Source: Gnetum montanum
Lineage: Eukaryota; Streptophyta; Gnetopsida; Gnetales; Gnetaceae
Direction of reading: 5' to 3'
Length of the DNA: 64,000 nucleotides
Assembly (NCBI GenBank): GCA_015680685.1
Contig: MNCI01036754.1
Location: 163,679 to 227,678 of the forward strand
Program-made: the position numbers and the translations under genes
Part shown: positions 20,713-32,072 of the stretch, piece after piece
Position numbering within the stretch: position 1 is the first letter of the stretch
Layout of the letters: every line of letters begins with the position of its first letter
The notes under the pieces: generated by a model
Seen by the model: the letters and a program-made list of their open reading frames with translations, nothing else
What the model was told of the DNA's origin: nothing
Database searches by the model: none

Positions 20713-22121
20713 TGCAGCATTTTTATCTCTTTTGTGGTTGAAACCACCCAAAGTTGTTGTAACTTACCTAACTTGTTGGGCAAGTAACCTCCTAACTTGT
20801 TGGCCAAGTAATCTCCTAATTGGTTGGCCAAGTTACTTGGGAGAGAAGTTAGGTGAGATATTTTTAAGATATTTTTGAAATTGTAACTTCCCTACCTACC
20901 TTGGAATCCTATAAATAGGCTTCAAGGGTCAAGGAGGAAGGATGATCATGCATCAAGGAAGCATCATCATCACACTTGGAAGATTTGTAAAGAAGATTGT
21001 TTGCAAGATGGCTTGCTAGAATAAAGATTTCAGCCTCTTTGTCATGGTCCTGTGAGTTATGCATTTCATTTTTTGTTTTGTTTAAATTGTTTAGCTAGTG
21101 GTTTAGATAGTATCATCCTTGGCAAGTAATTTTGGGATTTTTAGATTGCTCTTATTGTTCTTGTTGCCCGATAGAAATTTCTATTAAAATTTTGCCATAG
21201 AAGCGCTTGTGTTTAAAAGCCTTAAGAGCATTTTAGTAGTAAATTTCATTATTGTGCAACGTGTGGGAACTGCTATTGGGATTGTTGTAAGAGAGCCTCT
21301 GTTTGTAGTCACGCCGTTGAACAATTCAGTAGTCGAGAGGGTTCAGAAAATCTTTGGTATTTTGATGGGACCAGAATAGCTTCTTTTTATCTTTAAAGTG
21401 AATTCTCGTGGTATTTCAATCAGAAATTGTCAAGTCTTTTAAAGGTTCTGTTTGAATGCAATCGTTGACATCTATTATCTAGTCAAAATGGAGTCTCGTA
21501 CGTGGTAGTTTACGCAGCAATTTTTGGTAGCATAGTAGGATTGTCTTGAAGATATTGCTTGTTTGAGCCTTGGAAGTTTGAACAATTCGTAGATATTGAA
21601 TTTGGGATAGCTTTATTGCGAAGTGTTTACTCGTGTCATTTTACCTTGTTTAAATATTTGAGATCCACACAAATCTGCTTTCTTTTCTTTTCTGTCTATT
21701 TCCATTGAATCTTGCTCTATTTCTAGTTTTCTTGTGGAACTACCTCTTTCTCTGGGGAAAATTAGGAGTAGATTTGCGGAGTTGTGCTCAAATGTTTTTG
21801 CAAAATTTTACTTGTTACAAGCAGGTATTATAAGGACCGCGTAGACTAGGTAGTTGAACAAAATAGGAAACTTTCAATAACTCACAGTACTGGACAAAGC
21901 TGGCTGAATCTCTTTAAAGTAAGTCATTTGTAGTTCACACACAACGCAATTGTCACATTTCACACAACTGCACGCCGCAACAGCACACACAAATACTCAC
22001 ATTAACTACTGAGTTATTTGAAGGTATTTGGGCCTTGGTGTTGCCAGAGACCAGCAGGCACCTAAATCCTGTTCGAGGACACTCGTTGGCGGTCGCGTCC
22101 CAAACGGTCGCCAATAGGCCC

Positions 22122-22880
22122 ATAGGGCATCATTGAGTTTTGTGCTCCAATCTTTCCTATATTTGCTAATAGTTCTTACTAGAATCCTTGTGATTTTCCT
22201 ATTGGTAACCTTAGCTTGACCATTATCTTGGGGATGGTAGGATGTTGTGAATTTATGTTCAACCCCCAAGCATTGCATGAGCTTCCAAAAAGTAGTGCCT
22301 GTAAAGTGAGTTCCATTATCAAAAATTAATGGACATGGCACACCAAACCTATTTACAACGTCTTGTTGTAACAACTAAGTAGTAGTAGAAGATGTATTAT
22401 CAATGACAACTACTACTTCTACCCATTTCATACAATAGTCAACAATGACTATGATGTATGCATTTCCATTTAACATGGATGTGATGGGACCCATGAAATT
22501 AATGCTCCAATTGTCGAAGGGTTCTAGTGGTTAAATCCATTATTGAGGTCTCTCCATTTAAGTACTCATTCCACCAGCTCGTTGGCAACATTTACAAGAG
22601 TGGATGTAATGCTGAGCATCCCTAAAGATTGTTGGGCAATAATACCCTGCCATTAGGATTTTAATGGCTATGCATCTTCTAGCATAGTGTCCTCCACAAG
22701 GACCTTCATGAGTGTCTTGAAGAACATGTAGTTGATTAATATTAAGGACACACCAACAAACTAGGCTATCAACACACATCTTGTAGAGGTATTTGTTGAT
22801 CTCCATGAAGTGTTTTATTTGGTAAAGAAACTGTTGTTTCTTCTAGTGGTCCAACCCTTGTGGCATCTCTTAGATGAGAA
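22122..22880 (-). pseudogene. Integrase core and zinc-binding domain of D
   Basis: The minus strand encodes an HHCC-type N-terminal domain (HEGPCGGHYARR ... CKCCQR, open at 22558-22806) and the catalytic core with FDNGTHFTG (second Asp) and SYHPQDNGQAKVTNR. The catalytic Glu expected in GQ-x-E is Lys (AAG at 22210-22212), with exactly 35 residues between the second Asp and it. Integrase joins element cDNA to host DNA; this copy could not. The reading continues left of the C insertion at 18560-19018. Stops lie between the two domains. Confidence 0.8.
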
Positions 22881-24330
22881 GATAGATGAGAATGTCATCA
22901 TACCATTTTAGCTCATTGGGCAATTGTTCAGTTATATCCCTAGCAAAGAGGATATTATCAAGAAACATTTCAAAGAATGGATTTTCTTCCTCTTTATTGT
23001 CCCATCACAATTGAGACAAGTGATTGGTGATCACATTCTCAATGCCCTTTCAATCTATCATTGTAAGATCAAATTCCTACAAGATCACTAGCCACCATAT
23101 GACATAGGAACTCATCATTGGCTTATTCATTAAGAAGTGGATGGCACTATGGTCCATGGGCACAAACACCTTGTATCCAAGCACATAATACCTGAACTTT
23201 TCTAGAGTAAACACCACCACTATCAATTTCTTTTCTATAGTGGTGTAGTTCAATTATGCACCCACAATGCTATAGATAGCACAGTGGATGTAGTATAGAC
23301 ATTTCTTGTCATCTAACTACATAAGTATGCCTCTCAAGGCATAATTTGATGCATCTATCATGATATGAAATGGTCTAGATTAGTCAGGTGCTTGTAGGAT
23401 TGGAGTTTCTACAAGTTTCTCTTTTAGATATTAGAATGCTTTTTCACATTCTATGGTCTAGATAAAGGGAACATCTTTTTTTGTTAGCTACACCAATGGT
23501 TTTGTGATCTTAGAGAAATTTTCTATGAATTGTTGATAGTAGCTAGTATCTCCAAGGAATGATTAAACATCTTTGATAATTTTTGGTTGATGGGTTATTC
23601 CTTGGATGACCCTTATTTTATTAGTGTCTACCTCAATTCCTGCTTGTGATATTTTATGCCCCAATACAATGCCCTCCTAGAGCATTAAGTCACTTTTTTT
23701 TTCAATTGAGCTACAATTTTATTTCAACACATCATTTTAATGCTTGCTCAAGGTAGTCTAGGGCTTCTTCAGATGTAGCTTGATAAGTGGAGAGGTCATC
23801 CATGAAGACTTCCACACCACTACCAATCTGTTATCGAAAAATGCTTAGGACCAAATGTTGGAATGTAGTAGGAGCATTACATAGACCAAATGGCATCTTG
23901 CAATATGCAAAAGTTCCCTAGGAACTCATGAATATTGTCTTTTCTTGTTCTTTTGGTGTAATTTTTATTTGGTTATAGCCATTATAACCATCTAGAAAGC
24001 TATAATAGTAATGCCTAGATATTGTGTCTAACGCCTGATCAACAAATAGAAATAGAAAATGATCTTTGAATGTTGTCATATTTAGTAGCCAAAAATCAAT
24101 GCAAAGCCACAACTTTCCTCTTTTTTTTTGGCACAATCACAAGTGGACTAACCCACTCGCTATTCGAAATGGGATAAATGAACCTTGTCTTGAGGAGTTG
24201 TTCAATTTCCTCGTTGATGATCTGCTTCAGTTTGGGGTTCAATCACCTCTACAGCTATCTTTTTTGGCTTCATGGCTTGGTTGGTGTAGATGATCAATCC
24301 TTATGAGTTTAGAATATGACCAAGCAAAAG
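22881..24330 (-). pseudogene. Reverse transcriptase and RNase H of D
   Basis: RT motifs: KKRGKLWLCIDFWLLN, FKDHF and SFLDGYNGYNQIKI (open 23918-24136), then the catalytic box FMDDL at 23792-23806, where both Asp are kept. RNase H-like segments follow to about 22990. Phrases match A2 RT/RH (46044-47690) closely. Converts element RNA to cDNA. Frame broken by many stops. Confidence 0.8.
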
Positions 24331-24370
24331 TTGCTAACTATTTTTCAACTACCTTCAACAACATCTTTTT

Positions 24371-24860
24371 CTACTCTGAAGTAAGATTCACATTGATTAT
24401 AACTAGCTTTCCATTTATTAAAAACACATATTTCATTCTAGCTAGTAATGTTTTTAGTTCAAGGGGCTCTTGTTTAAAATTTTTAGGAATTTCCAACTCT
24501 ACCCAGTGAGTATCATAGTTTGTATCATTAGACAATTGNTTCTTTCCAAATGAATTTTCTTTGGTTATTTTTAGTGAAAGATCTCTAATGCCCATTCCTG
24601 CATCATTGGTGCTAAGCCATGCACTTCTCATGATGATTGAAAAATGTCCTTTGCAGTTCTTCACTTTCATCACTAGGAAGTTAGTAGGATAAGACCACCC
24701 ATAGATAATGATCACAATGTCTTCTACTAGTCCCAATGGAATAGTGATGGCTTGGTCTATCAATGCTAATCTTATATTGCTCTTCTTGAGAGGAGGTTAG
24801 TTCCATGTAGTGTACATCTCATGGAAAATTAAATTAACACCAAAACTTGAATTGAAAAGA
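24371..24860 (-). pseudogene. Aspartic protease region of D
   Basis: Open frame 24371-24763 reads QAITIPLGLVEDIVIIIYGW, PTNFLVMKV, FSIIMRSAWLST and IRDLSLKIT, matching A1 (36717-36965) and A2 (48000-48254) downstream of the protease active site. An ambiguous base at 24539 coincides with loss of the segment that in A2 lies between FGK and LEIP. The active-site part (about 24820-24860) is degraded. Confidence 0.7.
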
Positions 24861-24869
24861 GCCTTACAT

Positions 24870-27520
24870 GGTTTATTTCTAGCAATCTGCAAATCAATCA
24901 AAAGACTCTAGGATCAACTAATTTCTTGGGAAGGTTTCCAGCACAGATCCAATCAGATACAGTATGAGTAAGCATGATGGTATGGATCCTAGGCTAATTT
25001 TTGTTTGAAGGGAACTCAAAGGAATTTGACATAGAGGAAGATGGAGGAATAGGGTTGTCAACTGTGGGTGTATTTGAGGGCTTAGGTGGATTGCATGATT
25101 GAAAGAAAGGTCTTTTCTTTGATCAAGTCTCCAACCCACTTGGTTGATGAACCATTTGTGGATTAACAACCCTAATAGCATTACATTATTTCAGTTGAGC
25201 TGGTAGTTCATCTTACATCAATGGAGCAGGTAGTAGTTGTGTGGGTGGAGGAGGAACATGTGTAGGGATAAGAGGAGGATAAGGGTAAGAGGTGGCATCC
25301 CTTCTTTCATGTGAAGAATGAGTTCAATAATAATCAAACATGTGGTAGTGAGATTGGAAAGTAGAAATGTGACTAGAGGAGTCATGTGGAGATAGTGGTT
25401 GCTGAACATAGTAATCATATGGATTAGGTTGTCGATAAGGGTATTACTACCTTGGTGGTACCAGCGCCCATGATTGTGGTTACTACCACTATTGATACTA
25501 CTCATATGGTTGTGGTGGAGCTCCACTTGGATAATATGGTTATTCTTAGTGGAACTACCTGAATTTACCTTAAGGATAAGGTAATCTTCTAGATATTTGC
25601 CTTTGTGTTAGTCATGGATTTAAAGCATACATCCTAGACTCTTATAGATGTGACACTATGGGACAACATCCCTTAGGATATTCATACTAATAGATTTCAC
25701 ACCCACCACCATCATCTGATTCACTTTTCGCAACCTTGTCTATCATAGCAATCTTTCCCTTACCTTTTTGATAAGCACATTCAAATTCTTGCACCTTCTA
25801 CACTCATGATCACTACCTTTTCCTTTGGACTCTTTAACAATTTTTAGAACAACTTGGAATCTACTATCCATGGAGTCCCATAACTGATCAACCTTGGTTG
25901 TATTTTTAGATTGAAATTTTTGAAGTGAAAAGATTTTTCTATTCACCACCTCATCAGATACGGATTCATCCTCACTATCATAGAATCAAACCTTCCTCTT
26001 GCAAATGGAAGGATCACAGTTTTATTCTTTTTCACTTTCTTATTTCCTTAGTTCACCCTTCTCTTTATCTAAATACTGATTAATCTCTATATCTGAAGGA
26101 AACTCAATTCTAATTGTCACCCTTGTGCATAAATACCTAGGTTTCTTCTCATTTCTGATTGAAGCCTATCTACAATGTGATGAAGTTGATTCAGCTGAGA
26201 ATAATCATGGCTAGGACATTTGTGCATCAAGAAACAGTATCAGCCGATGGCAGCATCCAAGGGTTCGTGTGTTCCTTGCTTCCATCCTTGTATTTGCCTT
26301 CTCAAGTTGGACACTCTGGATTATGTTTGGTATTTATCATTGAACAATTCAAGTATGGTACTCCATCGTCTGATAAATTTTAGCTCTAACGAGAAGTACT
26401 AGTTCTCTACTTCTTTGATGAGTGTCTTGGGGAACAACTTAAGTTTTTGCCACTCATTCTCTAAGTTCTACAAGGCACATGCATCTTGAATAGCTTGGAG
26501 ATGGTTCTATGAATTAGAGTTATATCCCCCTTCGAATTGAGAATATTTTTCATGTCTAACCTTTTGATTCAACTATCCTTCACATAACTTCTAGGAATTC
26601 TTATTTCCTCTGTGATATTAAGCATACTTTGGGTAGTAAGAAAAGGCTCATTGAGGCCTTGATCATGGTGCCTATGATGCACTCTACTACCCATTTCTTC
26701 ATTGTGATGTGTCCCTCTTGAATGTCCACACCCTTAATCTTGCCTTTCCCAATGATCTCCTCAATCATTTTGGTCTTGTTCATTGTTTTGGTCACCTCCA
26801 TCATGGTCTTGCCTCCTGTGGTCATGGTCAAAGCTAGAAGAAGATGATGATGATGATGAAGGGGAAAAGGACAAAGGACTAGCATCATCATGGTGCTTAC
26901 TATTGCCTCTTCAGTGATCATACCCATGATCATGATCTTAGTTCTTATCTGCATCCCTATCTTGACTTACCCTCCAGATCCTTTTTTGTCATTGGATCCA
27001 TTCTTACCAAAACCAGGATTGTAAATTGTGGACTACAAGTTCTAGTTTTAACCTCCTTCACTAAATTTAAAGAGAGGAATTTCATTGAATGGAAAACCCC
27101 CAGAGAAGGGTTCTCCATCATCTTGTTGGTACAATAGGAAAGGAGAATTGTGCAAATTCATAGCATTATTCTAGTTGTCGATCCTGTAGACATTGTGCTT
27201 TAGTGGGATGATAATCCCTTGTGTTAGTATCTTGCACAACATATTCAACATGGTATTCCTAGAGACTCCATCATACAAGCATTTGATAAAGCATTGCAGG
27301 AACAAATCAATCAGGTGACAACACATTGTTGTCCTCTATGTCATGCCACTATAGCTATTCATCCTAATGTAGTATGAAGGTGAAATTTGGTACATACTCA
27401 TTAGGATGAGCATATAAAAATTGATATTATTGATGCACTAGTTGATGAGCTTCATCAAACTTGGACAAAGAAGCACTCTTATGAGAAGAAGAAATTTTCA
27501 ATTAAATGAGAAAAAACATA
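24870..27520 (-). pseudogene. gag: gag of D, degraded
   Basis: Minus strand from a mutated start region near 27515 (TTTCTTCTTCTCATAAGAGTGC, cf. the gag start of A2) through a His/Asp-rich segment (26820-26950), the capsid region (26150-26640), KIFSLQKFQSKNTTKVDQLW (25860-25945), a knuckle-like CEIYQYEYPKGCC region with its second Cys and His changed (25630-25710), and a Pro/Tyr-rich tail. Order and phrases follow A2 gag. Many stops and indels. Confidence 0.7.
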
Positions 27521-27637
27521 GTGTTCTTTTAAATTTTGTTGTAGTAATCTTAAGATGTGATGTGAATTTAAGGTTCATTCCAATGATTTAAATAATTTTC
27601 ACTAGGTCCTAGATAGCACATGAAACAACCAAAATGT

Positions 27638-27655
27638 CTCTAACAATGGCACTAA
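27638..27655 (-). other. Primer-binding site of D
   Basis: Minus strand TAGTGCCATTGTTAGAGA, directly after the LTR. Compared with the tRNA-Asp-complementary TGGCGCCGTTGCCGGGGA it differs mainly by C-to-T and G-to-A changes. Confidence 0.65.
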
Positions 27656-28495
27656 TGATGAGTGGTGAGGTACGCCTACACCCAACCATATGAATCACTA
27701 AGTTTTTTATGTGTGATCTAGTCAAATTTCATGGACCTATAGTTTGCTAGTGCACTAGCTCTTCTAGGAAGTGAAATGGACATTAAGAATATTCATTGTC
27801 TTCCCAACTACACTTGTGAGGCTCAAGGATATGGTTTAAGTGTAATTGAGGTACATGACTTTTATCATTTTATGTTTTATAAATTTGATCACCTACAACA
27901 AGAATGAAAAGTAAAGTAATTTAAGATCTACTTCATCTATTACCTAGCTAGCCTAATACAAGTAACTGCCCCACTTTCCTAGACATATCCTAAACACATA
28001 TAGTACCACTGGGCTACCAAACATTCAACATTGGGTTACCAAGTACTATATGTATGCTCAAATTCATCATGCTTATGTTCATTAACAATTGGAAATCAAT
28101 TGCTCAATTTAAATTCATTAAAGTAAAGTGCATCAAAGGGAACATTAGTCTATTCTCAGTGCTACAAGGAGTGTCAAAAGAGTTCATTTTTATTCCCATC
28201 ACATTGTTGCACTCAGGTACATTAGTGTTTGAACAAAGAACCATACACACTTAGACTCCTTTTGCAAGCACTCAGAAAATATTCTAACTTTGAAGAAAAT
28301 AAATTGCAAGAGCTTCACTACTCTAACTAAAAAATGATCAAAAGCTAATTTATAAATCAAGAGCCTAGGTGCTATATTTATAGGCTAGTGTATACCCCTT
28401 GATTTCAAATACTTGATGTCATGTCAAGATCCCAATGTTGGATACCCAACTTTATGTACTCAACATCAAAGTAGATGAAATAATGTGATTCATCA
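27656..28495 (-). repeat. 5' LTR of D
   Basis: 840 bp, TGATGAGTGG to TGATTCATCA in plus orientation. It aligns over its length with 15650-16505, including ACCTAGCTAGCCTAA, TACCAAGTACTATATGTATGC and the TATTTATAGGC TATA region. Confidence 0.9.
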
Positions 28496-28918
28496 ATATT
28501 CTTACACATGATATACCAAAGTTTGATATAAAATCTTTGGAGCTAAAAATTCTTGCAGCATATTCCAATGTATCATCTCCCACAAACTTTTCCTTTAACA
28601 AAAGATATGTGGATTTTAACATTATTTTTGAAACTTCCACATCATGCCCACACATCTTTGGTGTTGCGGCCTTGTTAAGGGAAGCACATCCATTATGGAG
28701 TCTAGCAATCATCAAGTTTGCAATCATGACCATAGCCACAACAATGAACAATGATAGGATAAATATTATGAATGCATCGCATGAAGCAACTTACCTCTTC
28801 AACTATGGTTTAGGTCATGTAGATGCAAACAAGGTAGTTAGCCTTAGCCTAGTGTATTACTTGTCCAATGAAGACTACTTGAAATTTTTTTATAGCTTCA
28901 AATATAACTCAACATAGA
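28496..28918 (+). pseudogene. Subtilisin-like protease pseudogene, downstream fragment
   Basis: Starts at NILTHDI (cf. plant subtilase NxxTPDILKPD) and continues ELKILAAYSNVSSPTNFSFN, VDFNII, TSCPHIFGVAALLREAHPLW and TYLFNYGLGHVDANKVV, then LVYYLSNEDYLKFF. This is the segment around the catalytic Ser box G-T-S-M-S-C-P-H of plant secreted subtilases (SBT family). Here the box reads ETSTSCPH: the Gly and Met are changed and the nucleophilic Ser position is retained. It lacks the N-terminal signal, propeptide and Asp/His motifs, and SSRGP is missing at the D junction. Open for 126 codons, but the residue changes at conserved sites show it is a pseudogene. Confidence 0.8.
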
Positions 28919-29950
28919 TCAAGGCCATCATGGGAAAGAATTTTAACCGCCCTACCAAAAAAGCCAAGCATTTATAACTTCAATTATCCTTCCATAATAG
29001 TTTCAAATTTAAAGGTTTCATAACTTTCAAAAGAACTTTAAACTAAAGGGCACAAAGTAACAAATGTTTCACATGATGGCTAGCAAGGTGATGGTAGACA
29101 TTACATAGGTAATCGATGAGGTGGTGGTAGACATTGCGCAAGTAACCAACATAGTGGTGGCAACATGGTGGACGTAGGTAGACATTGTAGGTGGTAGACA
29201 TTGGTGATATGGATGACATGGTGGATGTGGTCATTTAAGGCCATTGGTAGGGAGTTGCTATAAAAATAGGTGTTAGTAGCAAAATGAGAAAAGATCTTCG
29301 GGGACTCCCTCTCTTCCAAAGTCAGCAACAACAATGAGAGTCAATTTTAGTGTCAGTTTCCAGGCATAGCCAACAATGGTAGCAGGTAGAGTGATGACAA
29401 GGGGTGGTGGGAGATCTCTATCTTTCTCTTAGGTAATGCAGTAGGTAACACTAGCATTGACGAGCTACAAGTGATGGTCATGTGATGTAAATAATGCACA
29501 AAAATGGCATGTAATGCAACTGGTAAATGATGATAGCATGTGCACAAGCTACGAGAGGCAGTGCATGGTACACAAGGAAGAAGTAGTAGGTGCTTCAATG
29601 TAATGCAAGTGTTGATGAAACTGGATGAAAGGTGATGTGTAGTAGTGGATTATGGGTGATGCATAATAGCATATGATAGGTGGTGTGTGATAGTGAACAA
29701 TAGGCAAAATGTGGTAGTTAGCAGGAAGCAGTAGCAACGCACGTTAGCATCAGTGGTGGTCAATAGTAGAAACAATAGCAATAGTGATTAATGTAGAGGG
29801 GCTTTGGTGAGCATTCACAATAGGCATCAGCAGCCATAAGAGATAGCACATCTCTATCCCTCTCTTTGTGCCATCTCCCCCTCTCTTCCCCATGTGACGA
29901 GGGTTTGAAGAAGAGGGGCCATTCACATTTTGAACAAGAACATTTAGCAA
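28919..29950. other. Low-complexity GT/GGT-rich region
   Basis: Repeated GTGGTAGACATT, GGTGGTAG and GGTGATG words, giving spurious His/Tyr-rich minus-strand ORFs. No recognised gene or element. Confidence 0.5.
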
Positions 29951-30052
29951 GCAACAATAGTGAGCAACAGTAGCTAGAAACTGAGGAGAATTTTAAAATG
30001 CAACAATAGTGAGCAACAATAGCTAGAGACTAAGGATAATTTTAAACTTTAT
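29951..30052 (+). repeat. Two-copy tandem duplication
   Basis: AGCAACAATAGTGAGCAAC...TTTTAAAATG is followed immediately by a second copy with a few substitutions (CAACAATAGTGAGCAACAAT...TTTTAAACTT); unit about 48 bp. Confidence 0.75.
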
Positions 30053-31162
30053 ATTTAGTAGTTATTTTACTATTTTCTTATCAAGCCTTAAAATTTAAGA
30101 TAGTGATTTGGTTTAAATTTCCTTTGCAATTTTCCATTTTGATTTACCTTTTGAAATGCTACATTTCCCTTTCCAATTGAGACTATTCCTGGGTTTCTGT
30201 ACCCATACAAGAGGTGCCCTAGGCAATAGTCTCCCTAAATGAGTTTTTCGGGTGTTGATGTGTCCAAAATTTATACATCAACACCTTTTTGATGTTAGAA
30301 GGAGGGCTATTTTTTAGCCTTTATTTTCCATTTTCTAAAATATTATTTTTTTTCCTATTTTTTTCTTCAAACATTTCTATTTCCATTTCTTAAAAATTTC
30401 ATTTTCCCATTCTCAATTATGTATTTCTAGTTTCTGTTTATAGTCATTTACTTTACAATTTTTGAATCTCCATTTTTCCTATTTTAGTTACTTTGAACTT
30501 TTAATTTCCTATTTCAATTTCCTTTCTTGGTTACCCAAAACCTTTATTATCCATTTCTGTTTCTTGTCTTGGTGATAGTCATGTATTTTCTAGTTACTTT
30601 CTAAAATTCAATTTTTGCTACCTGAAAATTTCTATTTTCCAGTTCTTGAAAATTTTATTTTCTAGTTTTAGTTACTCAAACCTTTATTAGCCTATTTCTA
30701 ATACTAGTTCTAGTTAATGGTCACCTATTTTTAATTTTATTTCTCTATTCTAGTTTTATTTCTAGAATCCTAAACCTTCTTTTCCCAATTTTAATTTTGA
30801 TGATCCTTACCTTAGTCCTAACTTTGATGGAGTGGTTTTCATTAATTATGTTATTTAATTTTAAATTTACTTTTCTAAAAATTCTGCATTTGTTGTTTTT
30901 CTTTCAAGGTTTATATATAGCAATTTGAATATTTCTTCAAAAAAAGTAATAATATTTACATATTTTCTATTTTCTTTAATTTTTATAGTTTATTAGCATT
31001 TTACATTTTATTTTTCATTTTATGAAAGAATCTTCCTATTAAACATTTCAACAAAGAGCTTCTACTTTTTCTCCTAGTCAACCAGCTACTCATCATTTCA
31101 CTTTAAGAAAACAATGAGCCTTACATTTCCCAAACTCTATCCCTAGAAGAATTTGAACTAGG
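30053..31162. other. T-rich unassigned region
   Basis: Dominated by TTTTC, TTTAGTTA and TTTCTATTTCC words. A short TGTTGATGTGTCC...ACATCAACACC inverted repeat lies at about 30255-30290. No gene recognised. It may be the leader of the element whose gag follows. Confidence 0.35.
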
Positions 31163-31830
31163 ATGGTGGCTAATTAACCTCCAACTCCCTTGGTAAGCAA
31201 CCCCTTTAACTTCACCAACTATCATTATATTCTAAAATCACTTCAAAACATAAATTTTTTCTTCGATTCCACAACCCATACTAGTGATGCCTACCAACAT
31301 ATACAATGTTTTGAAACCTTACTAGGTATCCAGAACATTGTCCAAAATGACATAGCATATAGGATATTTGTGATAGCTTTCAAGAGCAAAGCCACCCAAT
31401 GGTTTTCAATGCTCCCTAAAGCATCTATCAACTCATGACAAGAGTTTAAAAATAATTTCCTACTTTAGTTTGATAAGTTCACTAGCCCTACCTTAGCATC
31501 AAGAAATTACACAAGCCTAAGAAAAATACCTAGGGAAATTTTCATAACTACAACTTAATATTCCTCCATCAACTTACTTATGTGCCAAAAGAAATGCATT
31601 TGCAACCTGATGATATCCTCAATTTCTACCTCTCTACTATCAACCCATTATTTTCCTATGTCATTAAGTCCAATCCCAACATAATAGAAACACAATGAGT
31701 AATGGCTAAAGTTGTTGAGTTGGAACAAATTACCTTGATGAATAGCATTCAGACTCAATTTAGTATGATGAATGTTAGCAACCCTATGTAGTCTATCCCT
31801 TTACCACCACAAGTTTTTCCAATGAATAAT
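31163..31830 (+). pseudogene. gag: Isolated gypsy gag fragment
   Basis: Plus strand, open at 31190-31438: FDSTTHTSDAYQHIQCFETL, IAYRIFVIAFKSKATQWFSM and LPKASINS, continuing after a stop with QEFKNNFL, FDKFTSPTLASRNYTSLRK. This is the retrotransposon-gag pattern (D-A-x-x-H-x-x-x-F, A-x-x-WF-x-x-LP-x-x-SI-x-S). It differs from the A/B/D gag. Followed at 32073 by a family-C LTR in the opposite orientation. Confidence 0.7.
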
Positions 31831-32072
31831 ACTTTATTCCAAACTCCCACTCCCCTTCAAATGACTCAACCTATAAGTGGTTGTTTTTAAGGTCCCGCTT
31901 CATTTTTACTAGCAAATACCAATTTAAGTGATGATAAATCAAAAGCTTTGATCAAATCCATCATAAATCCAAATGAAATATCTAATCCTAATGCGTTCAC
32001 TTGTCAAAAAAAAACCAAATGACACAAATATTAACTTCACTTCAAAAGCTTTCCTATGCCTGAGTTGAAAAC
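31831..32072. other. Unassigned spacer
   Basis: Possible gag tail continuing the 31-kb fragment; no clear motif. Confidence 0.3.

Larger units (their letters stand above)
19024..22116 (+). mobile_element. Family-C LTR (probable solo LTR) inserted in D integrase
   Basis: Runs TGTTGG to CCAATA (probably decayed CCAACA), flanked by the 5-bp duplication GGCCC (19019-19023 and 22117-22121). Removing it restores the D reading (TTAAGTAGTAGGCCC joined to ATAGGGCATC), which aligns with A2 near 45330-45350. It has one TATA box (CCTATAAATAGG, 20909-20918) and one AATAAA (21020-21025), and no internal coding region or second LTR, so it looks like a single ~3.1-kb LTR left by LTR-LTR recombination. Relatives: 8358-9450 and 32073-33161. 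Confidence 0.75.
15650..28495 (-). mobile_element. D: Athila/Tat-like gypsy element, full span, with nested insertion
   Basis: Two LTRs (27656-28495 as 5' LTR and 15650-16505 as 3' LTR) bound an internal region reading, on the minus strand, PBS, gag, protease, RT, RNase H, integrase, a 3' region with the conserved block and a splice acceptor, then PPT. A family-C LTR (19024-22116) sits in the integrase gene. Without it the element is about 9.7 kb. It interrupts a subtilase pseudogene. The flanking pentamers (GTAGC and AATAT) do not match, so a simple target duplication is not preserved. Confidence 0.9.

Noticed and set aside
26601-26954. Met/Ile-rich 117-codon minus-strand ORF in D
   Set aside because: Wrong frame of the Asp/His-rich gag segment; the homologous A2 shadow (50066-50404) shows the same artefact.
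29043-29950. Several His/Tyr/Pro-rich ORFs on the minus strand
   Set aside because: Created by GTGGTAG / GGTGATG low-complexity sequence; no domain.
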